From Mycocentrospora acerina (taxonomy: Eukaryota; Ascomycota; Dothideomycetes; Pleosporales): DNA of 64,000 nt. Below the pieces are notes generated by a model that worked only from the letters and a program-made list of their open reading frames with translations, did not search any database and had not been told where the DNA came from. The DNA lies in contig JAKUHH010000014.1 in NCBI GenBank assembly GCA_022701365.1, positions 62,451 to 126,450 on the forward strand. Direction: 5' to 3'. How positions within the stretch are numbered: the first letter of the stretch is position 1; each line of letters starts with the position of its first letter. The position numbers were made by a program, and so were the translations under genes. This document shows, piece after piece, positions 11,077 through 21,158 of the stretch.

Positions 11077-12690
11077 TTAAATGCTCTTCACAGTGATGGC
11101 TTCCTTGGTCGTATCCATCTGGAAGGTGTTGACTGTAGTTTTGGTGAACTTCCGAGCGCTAACGCCATCTTCAAACAGTCGGTCAATCTCAGCCATGGAC
11201 AGTCCCCTTGTCTCGGGCAATCTAAAGAACGCCCAGACCAACATAGCTGCACCGAACCCTGCCCACACAAACCCACCTTTGCCCAGAAGGTTCCAGGCCA
11301 GGGGGTTCAAGATAGGTGGATTGAGGAAGTTTGCGCCCACGGAGGTGAGGTTGTATGCGAATCGAGCCAAGACGACAGTCTTAATGCGCAACCGAGTGGA
11401 CGGAATCTCAGTGACTAGGCAGTAGCAAATCGGCCCAACAGTCAACTGGTACGTGATTGTGAAGACTATCAAAAGGCCTCCCGATGCCCAATTGATGGCC
11501 TGATGCGGCTTCGGAATGCCCATGAATCCCACCGTAAGTAGAACAAGAAGCATCACCGATTGGCCGGCGAGATAAAGCGTCCGTCGACCGAACTTGTTCA
11601 TCAGGAACCATGCACAGGCGGTACCGACAAACGCGAGAGCCTGCTGGCCCAGCCCAAAGTCAAACGAACTTTCTTCAGCCATTCCTCCTCTCTGGAGAAA
11701 ATAGACAACATTGGAGCCAAACCAGATCCCACACAGGACTTGAGTCATCCACACGCCATAGGCGACCTCTGTTCGGCGGAAATTTGTTCCCCTAAAGCAG
11801 TCGAAATAGGTAGTCTCCGTGTCAACAGTTTGCATGTGCTTCTCCACCTCGTTCGTGTGGATAATCATAGCAAGGTGACCTTCGACTTCGTCGCGCGACC
11901 CGTTGCACAGCTTCATCAGTGACGCGCGGGCTTCTTCCACCCGGTCCTTTTTGACCAGCCAAGTGGGACTTTCAGGCGCAAACATCATACCCACTACAAT
12001 GATTGGCGGCCACGCCCACTGGATCGCGTAGGGGATGCGCCACGCCCAGTCGTCTTTGCGGTGCAGAAATCCCTTCAAGACGCCTACGCTGATAAACTGC
12101 CCAATCACCCAGCACATGTTCACGAAAGTTGTGAGAATGGGGCGTAGGCGTAGGGGAGTAACATCAGCCGCGTAGGTTGTGGTGAGGGTCTGGAACGCAC
12201 CCCACGGGAGACCGCACAGAATGTATCCCGCGAGGAGCATGCCAATATTCTGAGCAAAAAACAGGATAAAAACAAATGCCACAATGGCCAGTTGCGCTGC
12301 GATGATCGTCTTGACGTATCCAATACGATCTGCAATGTATCCAGCGAAGAGCAACCCAAGTAACTGCCCGAGTGCAGTGCCATTCTGTAGCCCAGACTGC
12401 CATGCTGCCGATAATTGAAACTGGCCCGTGCCGTCATTGACGGGCTGTCCAAACTTCCTGTTGAACTGCGCTACACCATAGAAGTTTCCGATGAGAGCCG
12501 TGTCGTATCCCTCCATGACAATGCACAAGGACATGAGCATAGAGAAGGCGACGGCTTTGGGGTACCCGCGCAGAGCTTCCAAGAGCGTCATGTTCTTCTG
12601 ACTTTCGGTTTCCAGAAACGCTTCTTGCACCATGTCTACGTGTGCGTTCTCACGCATCTGCGTTGCGTCCTTTTCGAGAGAATCCGCCAT
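11077..12690 (-). CDS. MFS sugar transporter, alpha-glucoside (maltose) permease type
   Basis: An intronless CDS of 537 aa starting at ATG 12690. This is a sugar:proton symporter of the major facilitator superfamily in the plasma membrane. About twelve hydrophobic segments are visible. Family motifs include a GxxADRIGYVK-like loop between helices 2 and 3, PESPTWLVKK before the central loop, and PETRGLSMAEID after the last helix. The C-terminal DxLFEDGVSARKF-like segment is typical of fungal maltose/alpha-glucoside permeases rather than hexose carriers. No alpha-glucosidase gene or matching regulator lies nearby. Substrate is inferred from family likeness only. Confidence 0.88.
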   Translation of the reverse strand: MADSLEKDATQMRENAHVDMVQEAFLETESQKNMTLLEALRGYPKAVAFSMLMSLCIVMEGYDTALIGNFYGVAQFNRKFGQPVNDGTGQFQLSAAWQSGLQNGTALGQLLGLLFAGYIADRIGYVKTIIAAQLAIVAFVFILFFAQNIGMLLAGYILCGLPWGAFQTLTTTYAADVTPLRLRPILTTFVNMCWVIGQFISVGVLKGFLHRKDDWAWRIPYAIQWAWPPIIVVGMMFAPESPTWLVKKDRVEEARASLMKLCNGSRDEVEGHLAMIIHTNEVEKHMQTVDTETTYFDCFRGTNFRRTEVAYGVWMTQVLCGIWFGSNVVYFLQRGGMAEESSFDFGLGQQALAFVGTACAWFLMNKFGRRTLYLAGQSVMLLVLLTVGFMGIPKPHQAINWASGGLLIVFTITYQLTVGPICYCLVTEIPSTRLRIKTVVLARFAYNLTSVGANFLNPPILNPLAWNLLGKGGFVWAGFGAAMLVWAFFRLPETRGLSMAEIDRLFEDGVSARKFTKTTVNTFQMDTTKEAITVKSI

Positions 12691-14514
12691 GTTGGGGCGT
12701 GTTGTTGATGTAGTACCGAGGAATGAGGATATCTTGAAAGTGGAGAGAGAGATGAGTTGAGTCGACAACAGCGACAACAGATGTCGAAGCAATGATGGCT
12801 TGAGAATCAAAATGATATCTCCTGCTAATCAATCAATAAGCTACTCAACAGTGAGCTCGTTGATGAATTGTTAAAAAAACATTTCACCTACACCCTTGAA
12901 GCTTCCTTATATACACATCTCCCACCACCAAGGAACAAGACTCTAGACAAGTAATGACACCAAAAAAACATCCGTTCAGCCCAGAAGTCGAGTCAGTATA
13001 GTCGCTGCACTTCTCCACGCGGAGTCCCCGCACGGATCTTGCCGTATGGCGCGTCCAAGAACCACGCGACATCTATCTAGCGTATACCGAACAACACGGT
13101 CTTGTCTCCTACATACTCCATTCGATCCCAAGCCGGTCCGCTACCTTGCAATTGCACAATATTTCAAATGGCCATCATGTGGTACGAATCTCTCGCGAGA
13201 TGTAGCGAGAATGCATCTTGTTCTTTACACAATTTCTTCCTGTTTGGGAATGGAAGTGTGGTCTACATCCTCGGGCCGGCATTGTGCTAATGAAAATCTT
13301 GCCGATTAACATTCCGCACGGTGGTTATTGGCCAGGAAGCTTCGGAAGGAATGGCCCGGTGTTTTGTGGGAGGGAGATGGATCTTGGTGTGAATGAATGG
13401 TCGTCATCATAAGATGTTGTATATATTGAATAATTTTAATATTTATACTTGTTTCTGTCCAGCTTGACACTTCAAGAAGATTTGATGATGACCATGAAAC
13501 ATTGCATTAGTCAATATTGCTGTCTGTTCTGGTGCATTCAGATGGAGGGTGAACGCATGGGAACAAATTTGTTCTCTTGTTGAATCTCGCCCCCTATGAT
13601 TCCTTCTTCTTCTTCTATTAGATACTTTCCACAAGCGTTGCGTCTGCTGCGATCAAGTCTGAATATTGCTGTATTCTCTGGCGTAGGCATTAGCAGAGAC
13701 GAGAACTCAACGCTAGGTCGAGAGTCCGGCCATGGTAATGTTTACCAAGGAGGGAATCTATTTCTTTCATATCATACAGTAGATTTTCTTTTTTTCAAAA
13801 TGGCGAGATATTCAAAGACAGAAAATTGAGCCGAGAAAAGAATGCTTTGGATTTTGTATTTGTTATACTACAAGGTTCGCACCACTTTTGCACACGCATG
13901 GAATGTCCTTGAATTTTTGAGATGATAAAACAACTTGCATTCTTTGGAAAGAGCTGAGCAAAATACTAGGATATGCTGCGAAGGGTAAAATAGCAAGAAA
14001 GATGAGTTCTCTCATCCTCCCTATAATTGTCCTGTTACATCACCTTTTCATTATCAAAATAACAGTTCTGTAACTTTAACCTCCCTTCCTAATTGATGAA
14101 TAAAGCCTTAACCCTAACTCAAATTACTATTAGATTAGGTGTTGGTCAAGTCGTCGCAGCTCATCACGCAAGGCTTGAGTAGAGTAGTGGGGGCTAGAGT
14201 AAATCAATGTTCATCTGACGTTGATTAGATGATAAATTCTTAAATGTTAAAATCTTAAGAATTGACTAGGTAGGTAAATGTTGGTTCCAAGTCTTGAAAC
14301 TGGTCTTGGCTTATGAGCGAGCTTGCTGTGTGTCCCTCTCTCTGCAGCTGAACAAGTGCTCACGTGCTATTGCCACACGTGACCGACCACCTGCTTTGGC
14401 TGATATCTTACAAGATCCATCTTGGATTGAAGAAACTCGTTTAGTGTTACCAAGGGCGAGATTAAAAACTCAAAAACTCAAAAACTGTATTCGCTCGAGG
14501 AGGTATTCACCATA
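12691..14514. other. Gene-poor flank of transposon relic
   Basis: About 1.8 kb with no supported coding sequence. Composition becomes AT-rich from about 13.4 kb onward towards the transposon relic. Confidence 0.6.
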
Positions 14515-14551
14515 CAGTCGCACGTCAAAAGTCTTGTCGCGGCTCCGCTCA
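14515..14551 (+). repeat. Left terminal inverted repeat of the Tc1/mariner relic
   Basis: About 37 bp, matching the inverted right end (15833-15869) except for five bases after CAGT and two bases before CGCTCAG. The ends look much less mutated than the interior. Confidence 0.85.
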
Positions 14552-15832
14552 GACCACCCCACCAACATTGACTTAGTGAATCTAAACCACCACAACGTAA
14601 CTATTTCTAAATTAAATTAAGTAATAAGGACATAAAATTACTTAAAATACACTTAATATTTAGTCTAGTAACTTTTAGCAATCTCTACTGCTTCTAATTG
14701 CTTTAGTATTAAGTAAATTAGCTTCTTAATTAATATATTAAGTATAGCTAACTACGCCTCCTTTAAGCCCTTATAAAATTAATCCTACTCTTCTTAAGTA
14801 TTACCTAACTAATTAAACTTAGGATAGAGCTTATAGAGCGTCCTTTTAAGAGCCTACTATATATACTTAATAGGGTTAAGATTAGAAGAATAAAGAGGGT
14901 GTTTAATTATCTAAATTCTATAATGTTCTAACTACTCTTTTATAACTTTTACTGTATAAACCTTTATATTATCTTGTATAAACCTCTTACTAGGCTTATA
15001 CTAATAAATAAGTCCCTCCTTAAGAGCCTAACAGTAGCTATGCGCTGTGTAACTATTATGTAGTAAGGTGCTATTACAAGTTATTAATACTAGAGGACTC
15101 CTGCTAACATAACTCTCTAAAGTTACTTAAATTATGCTCTAAACTATCTAAGCTTGCCTATATAAAGTAGTCCTTTTATTAACTATCTTATGCTTAAATT
15201 TCTTATTAAGGTAGCAAAAAACCTACTTAGCAGAGTGTCTTAAGCCTTAAATAACACTATACTTATTACTAAACTTAATAGTTACTCTTTTATAGTTAAA
15301 ACCCTTCTATTAATTATAGTATTTATAGTAAAGTTAAGCTATATTTAGGTTAATTTTAGGGCGCTGTTTTGCTCTATAGTTCTATAATCTCTCTACTGCA
15401 AGTGCTTAGTACACAGTGCTCTTTAAAATATAAGTAGTAGTCTAGCTAGGTAGACAGAACTTAGCCTATTTTAGAAGCTCTGCGTATTTAATTTTAAGGT
15501 ACTTTCTTACTATCCTAAATAATAGACGCCTCTTACAACATAATAGAGTAGCTAAGCAGCTAGACTAAGCCTTAGTAGTTAAAGATCTGTCTATATTCTA
15601 TCTCTTAATTATGCGCTGCATAGTGCGCTGCAATGTATTAAACTAAGCTGCAACTTTGCGCATCCCTGCACTAGCCTTAATAGCTGCAATTATCCTATTA
15701 CACTAGCAATCTAACAACTTATAATTTAGCAAATAATTAGCAGAAATATTAGAACTATAAGCTCTTATATTAGTAGTGTAGAGGTGGTTAAATTCAGAGT
15801 GTGTGATTTAGAGTTTGCGAGGGCATAAGGCC

Positions 15833-15869
15833 TGAGCGTTGCCGCGACAAGACTTTTGACCTAGTACTG
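15833..15869 (-). repeat. Right terminal inverted repeat of the Tc1/mariner relic
   Basis: Reverse complement reads CAGT-ACTAG-GTCAAAAGTCTTGTCGCGGC-AA-CGCTCAG, pairing with the left end. It is followed by TA. Confidence 0.85.
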
Positions 15870-16170
15870 TATTAACCCTTCAGCTGGGCTTACGAGCTGT
15901 CTTCCAAAGATGATTGGGGAACGCAAACAGTTAGCAAATTCGATGTGAAATTAAATATGCCAACGCATTGTTGGAGGCGTCCAATGAAAATACTGTTGCC
16001 TCGTTTCACCTTGCTGAACTATCGGGGGGGCAGTGTTCAGCCTTGCCAGAACACAGCCTACCTCGATTACGATCAGGCTGTCAGGAAGTATTCAGATGTG
16101 AACTCATAAGATATCAATACTCTCATTAATTTCTTTAGCAATTCTGTGCCTTCCATCTTAGACCCCAATC
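15870..16170. other. Intergenic between transposon relic and membrane protein gene
   Basis: About 300 bp, more GC-balanced than the relic. It probably contains the promoter of the plus-strand gene that begins at 16171. Confidence 0.6.
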
Positions 16171-17793
16171 ATGAAGCACGGCGCCGTTTCCGGAGCTGTG
16201 CGGTTCGTCTGCCATCTACCTTTGTTTCTACTCGCCATCTTTGGCACGTTTAACTTTGCATTTGTCGTTAAAAATGCTAGAATCCTCCTGAGAGCTCCAT
16301 TGAATGAGAAGAAAATCCTAGCAGCGGAAGCAATTGCGGGTCCAGGAGTAAGCTCAAGAGAGTGCCACGACTGCTGGAGTACTAACATCCAAGAAGGTGA
16401 TTGTTGCATTCATCTGGAACTTCGTTACCTGGATACCGGCTACCGATGCTTCAAGCGAATTGTTATTTTACTTAGGCCTCGTAGATGCGGCTTTCGTAGC
16501 ATGCTTTTCGTACGCGCTGCATGTTGAAACTTCCTTCGTTGGCTTCATTCATCCGCAATGTGCTTCGATCCATGCCAACACCACATCGAGTGCGCATCTG
16601 CTACTTTTCGACCGTGTTGGATCAATAAACACAAAGAATGTGCGATCAGGGGAGTCTTCTTGCAAGAGTTTCCTCGGAACGTGGTACTTAAAACTCGTCA
16701 TCACGTAATATGCCTCTATTGTTCTCCACACAGCATTGACAGGCTGACTGTTATCAGACTACTCTACTCTATCTCTGCATCTTCTAATCTACTTGCCAAA
16801 ATCATATTTGATGACAATTATGGATACTATTTGACAAGTAGGTATAACAGATCCAGTCCAATTATCATAGTACTGGCTTGGCTCGGTCTTCCGCTAGTTT
16901 TCCTGTGGGATCTTCTGCGAAGGTTTTTTTCCCCTATTTTTACGCGCTTACCAAAGAAAATGCAAGGTCATGTGCGATATTCATTCCGATCAGTGGTAAG
17001 GTGGGCTCAGTATAAGTATTTTTTTGCCTACTCGAAAGTTAACCCCGCTGAGCTTCATCTTTCGCAACATCTGAACAATTCAAAAGCATCGGATGATAGT
17101 TTGGCGCAGATTCTACTTATGGAAACCTCTCACGACTCTCACGATGTATTGCAGTTGATTGCAGCTAAAGTGCACTATGTAGATCTCGTCAACCTGAGCC
17201 TAGTATCGAAGAAAGTAAGGGCTATAATGTTTCCGGACTTAGAAGATGATTCGGAGGACCGTCAGCTTCGATTTCACAGCTGTAGAGGGTCTGAGAAGTC
17301 GACATGTTGGACATGTGGCGTACAAGTGTGTGAAGTAAGCCAACCTATCTTTGATCTGGTGCATTCGATGATAACTCTCTTACAGACCTGTTCGAAAAGT
17401 AAACGTGTCAAAGACAGCAAAATACTCTCGCATATGCGCCTTTGCGAAGCCCGATGCTCGGGTTGCTTCCGAAGAAGTCTCTCACAACCTAGACAAGAAA
17501 TACGCACATGCAAGTGCTACAGAGATAATAAACTGTCCCGATATGTATATGTACACACCCCAGAACGACGCCTTTGCCAGGACTGTGACAAATTTGATAT
17601 GAAAAAGCTAGCAACGATAAGAGAGAAAAGGGATAGGATGATATATCACCGACTGCTACTTCAGTCACTAGTGTGCGCACAGTGCAAAGAATGGCTACCG
17701 AGGACAGGCCTGAGGTGGTGGGTAGATACGAAGTGTGGAAGTGAATGTCGGTCGACTTGCCACCCGGGGTATATAGAGAATGCGGAGGTTTAG
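16171..17793 (+). CDS. Multi-pass membrane protein with F-box-like and CxxC-rich C-terminus
   Basis: The CDS joins 16171..16347, 16397..16704 and 16758..17793 (506 aa; introns of 49 and 53 bp). The first intron carries a perfect TACTAAC branch site and both joins keep phase. I do not recognise a named family. The N-terminal half has about five hydrophobic segments: near residues 12-33, 60-75, 80-100, 150-170 and 195-215. After a basic stretch comes an F-box-like segment (DVLQLIAAKVHYVDLVNLSL). The C-terminal third then has repeated cysteine pairs (CWTC, CSGC, CKC, CQDC, CAQC, CGSEC) that could bind zinc. A membrane-tethered ubiquitin-ligase adaptor is one possible reading, by inference. The second join is supported mainly by phase and a CTGAC branch site. 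The gene sits beside a dead transposon. Confidence 0.7.
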
Positions 17794-18049
17794 AGGGAGG
17801 TGTCAAATACAGGTTGATTACTTCGTAACCTTCTTCCGCCAATAGTTATTTCAGGCCGAACTCTAGCATCTCAACAAGTGCGACTGTTTGAACAAATGAT
17901 CTTACTTTCCGATTCAAAAGCTTCAATAACTCTTAAATTCCACTGCAGGCTGAATCTTCCTTGAAGTTTGCATGTCTGATTGTGCACAAGAAACGATTTC
18001 GTGAAATCCATGTAAATAATTGACCTACTGAAAGCATTCACTCGAAACA

Positions 18050-20889
18050 TCAACCACCGCATCCTCCCCCACATCCTCCACCACACCCTCCTCCACACCC
18101 TCCCCCACACCCTCCTCCGCATCCCGAACTCCCACATCCTGACGCAGAGCCGCATCCTGTTCCGCAATTCGCCCCACTGGTCCCTCCATCCATACCGCTG
18201 TTGCCACTGAATCCTGCATCCATGAAAGTCTGCAATCCTGCTGTTGCAAGAATACTGTTCAAATTCTGCCCGTCATACAAATTTTGCACGTACTTCACAT
18301 CAGGTAATCTTACTTTTCCGTCACGCAGTGATTCATACTCTGCAATCTTATCCTCGAGCTTCAAATGTGCCCAGGACGCGATAAAGTAGTGTTGATACCT
18401 GCCTTTCTCGTAGTAATGGCTAAAGGGCTGTGCGCGATGAATGCCTCCGAGTTTCAGCCGATCTAGAGCTGGATTGTCCTGTTTATGTAACCATTGCGTG
18501 CGCTGGCGAAAATTCGAATTCTGAGCCATAGCAACAGCGGCAAGAGATAACTTCTCCTGAGCGCAAAGAACGAGTAGCCTGTTCTTCATCCAGTCCTTGT
18601 CGCTCATGGCAGTCTTCCCATTACTAGCAGGGTAGTTCCAACGCTCACGTGTTAGGTGAAGGCTAGCTATATTCCAAGAGTCGAAAGGGAAAGCCCATAC
18701 ATGCTTAGAGAGATTGCAATCTCCGCAAGTAACGGGATAACGTCCGAATGCCTCTGTACAGTCCCAGCCAAACAGCTCTGAATACGGATAAAGATGCTTT
18801 CCAAAACAGCCCCAATCATACCAGTATTCCTGTAGTGTGTCAATGATATCAGCATCATCGTGACGGCCATATCGAAATCGGAGAAGGTATTCCTCCGTGA
18901 GTCCGTTCGGAACATCAAATTTGGACTTAACGATAGGCTTGTTATAACTGGTGGCTCTAGTAACGAAGCTGAGAAGATAGAGTGGGACTTTAGAAGGCGA
19001 TGTCGGCGCCACGAGGGAGCCGAAGGTATCAAGGGAAATGATAGCGTCTGTAAAGTTCTGACAGTTGTTGTCGCTAGGGGAACAGGCGAGCTTGGTAGAG
19101 GGACTCAGCAATTTCGATATGATGCTCTCGAGATACACTGAAAGAGATGGTCTTAGTAAAACCTTCAAGTCGCTCAGGATTGGAGCTAAGAGCTGTTTCA
19201 GCCACTGCTTCTTCCTATCACGTTTCAACCCGGGGTCATCGAATGCAAATTTGCTTGCTGAGAGAAGGGAATCGACAATCCGCTCTTCGAGGCTCTGGTT
19301 CAGTACTCCTGTAAACGGCGTACCTACGACTTGTTTCAAAATAGATTTGAATCGTTTTGGATATTGTGGCCTGTCCTGAAACAACAATTCACGAGTAGGA
19401 TTGTCGAACAGCGCTAATGCTCTTGATTTTCCAGGAGAGACTGCATCATGAAGTACAGGGGGATTCCGCAAACTAATCACAGCCTTCTCTTCGTCGCTAA
19501 TAACAGTTAATACAAAATGACAACAAGCAGCAACATAGACTGTCCTGATTCGAATTTTGATATAATGGAGTGGACTTACTTTCGGATACCGTTTTCAATC
19601 AAGATCGGGCCAACTCTAAGAGCTACATGCACATTTCCAAAAGGGTAGCGTTCTGTGAACTCCTTGAATAGAAATGGAATGTCTCCATCAGCCTCTATCT
19701 CCTCAAGTGTAATTGCCGTTCCAGTCGCCGGCATTCTGTCGGGTCCGTGTTGGCTCTCTTTCTCAACAGCCTTTGGCCGGTAGTCACTCGAAAGAACTCG
19801 GACAGTATTTGTATGAGCCAATCTCGTTTTCTTATCTTCACGCCCTTTGGATTTGGGTCTCATTGTGATGGTCCGCATACTATCATATTTAGCCTCAGCA
19901 ACGATTTCACCTAGCTTGAGGAGGCCGCATTCCACTTTTCCTGCACCATTTTGTCGATGTCTGAATTCTTTCTTTTCTACAGGAAATAGGCTCAAGCTCA
20001 TGCCTTGAGTATCATGGTGCGGCACGTCTTCGCACATGCAGATCTTGCGACTCACTCTTGGACTGATGATTTCGTTCAATACACAGTGCTTATAGGTCTT
20101 GACGAAGCCTGCTTTACCCTTGAATTCCTTGAGGTAGCACTCTTCACAGATCTGATCTTTGGTACCCTTCTCTGTTTGGCAGTACAAGCTCCCTCGGATG
20201 ATGATATCACAATTTGTGCACTGACTTGGTACAAGCAACGGCATCCCTGTTGCGGAGAATCTGTCCAACTTTAATTGGGGTACAGCAGGTCTCTTCCAGA
20301 ACGATAGGCGATTGAGTGGTGGCCGGTGCTCGATCAGTTTCTCGATATCCAGCAATCCAAGTGCCCGCAGAAGCGATTTGGTTCGTCGCCTAAGAATGGG
20401 CTCTCGCATTTCACGCTCAGCAATAGCCTCGACATCTCTCCTGATCTCTTGTTTGAGCTTAACTGCTCTTAGTTCTGTAGCCTTATCCTGGGCGATGTGG
20501 GTAAGGGCATCGATATAAGAGGGAGGCTTATCACCGTTACCGATCTTCTTGGATGCAGTAGAATGCTCTGCAAGATGCCTACCATCCTCACTGACTTGGT
20601 CGATAAATGTGTCAAAGCCGTGAATGAAGATGTCTCGCTCATCGTCAAGCTCGATCTTGCCGTTCTCGGGCCGTTGCCAGGCTCGTAAGGCAAGAAGCAC
20701 GGATTCTAGCTCTTGCTCAACTCCAACCCAATACAATTTCTCAAGTTCTTCAGGAAGGTGATATCGGGCTTCACCGATGCGGTGCCAGGTATATGTGTTG
20801 GCTGCGGTACTGGCAGACACTGACGCAGATGCCGTGATCTTGCCGCTAGACCGAAGTGGGAGAAGCTTCAATGAGAGAACATTTGACAT
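18050..20889 (-). CDS. Large uncharacterised protein with CxxC motifs and Cys-Gly repeat tail
   Basis: The CDS joins 20889..19580 and 19496..18050 (918 aa; one 83-bp intron). No named family is recognised. The N-terminal half is mostly charged and helical. A small Cys cluster at about 221-250 (QCTNCD, later ICEECY, then CMCED) may bind zinc. A second CxxC (CGDCN) is near residue 694, in a Trp/Tyr-rich region (YWYDWGCFGKHLYPYSELFGWDC). The last 50 or so residues are Gly/Cys/Ser repeats ending in about five CGGG units. Such tails occur in GRDP-like proteins and in some bacterial membrane proteins. The start ATG is 269 bp from the divergent GRDP-like gene, which suggests co-regulation. No signal peptide or membrane segment is obvious. 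Confidence 0.75.
18053..18200 (-). repeat. Cys-Gly coding tandem repeat
   Basis: Tandem units, visible on the plus strand as CACCCTCCTC/CACCCTCCCC-like 12-mers, code for repeated Cys-Gly-Gly-Gly at the end of the 918-aa protein. Confidence 0.85.
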
Positions 20890-21158
20890 GACGATACAAT
20901 TTTCTGAAAAAGACTGCCTTCAGAAGTAAAATGTGTTTCTCTAGCCTGATTTTAGTATCTGACGTTGAGACAGGCTGAAACGCATCCTGGAAACGTGGCT
21001 GCATTTCCCCTCATCAAGGTTCGCCGGTCAGGCTGCGATTGGTGTCAATCATAAGGCTGTGCTCGTATTTATCCTTGTTTATCAAGAAGACTAAAATAGG
21101 TCACAGCAGGCTGAAAACTCGTGTTGCGACAGTTTTACACTCCTACATCCAGTTGAAG
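20890..21158. promoter_or_regulatory. Shared divergent promoter region
   Basis: These 269 bp separate the start codons of the Cys-Gly-tailed protein and the GRDP-like protein and must contain both promoters. No specific binding site can be named. Confidence 0.5.

Larger units (their letters stand above)
14515..15869 (-). mobile_element. RIP-like decayed Tc1/mariner transposon with terminal inverted repeats
   Basis: The element is 1355 bp long and is bounded by TA dinucleotides (14513-14514 and 15870-15871), the classical Tc1/mariner target duplication. Both ends read CAGT, then five variable bases, then a shared GTCAAAAGTCTTGTCGCGGC core, then CGCTCAG after two variable bases. A second sub-terminal match (TGAATYTAA-CCACC) lies at about 14577 and 15795. 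On the minus strand a transposase can be traced through many stops: an RLLFRIVRKY-like segment, SRSPLV, a QDN block and a YSxNLNPI block matching the family DDE core. The interior is extremely AT-rich with dense TAA/TAG, as expected from RIP. It cannot encode an active transposase. Confidence 0.88.

Noticed and set aside
14103..14125. TTAACCCTAACTC, resembling telomere repeat CCCTAA
   Set aside because: Only one or two units and no array, so not a telomere or interstitial telomere tract.
16558..16757. Reading 16558-17793 as a separate gene starting at ATG 16558
   Set aside because: Its first 60 codons look like out-of-frame sequence of the upstream exon. A 53-bp intron joins the upstream membrane segments in phase to the rest, so one gene is preferred.
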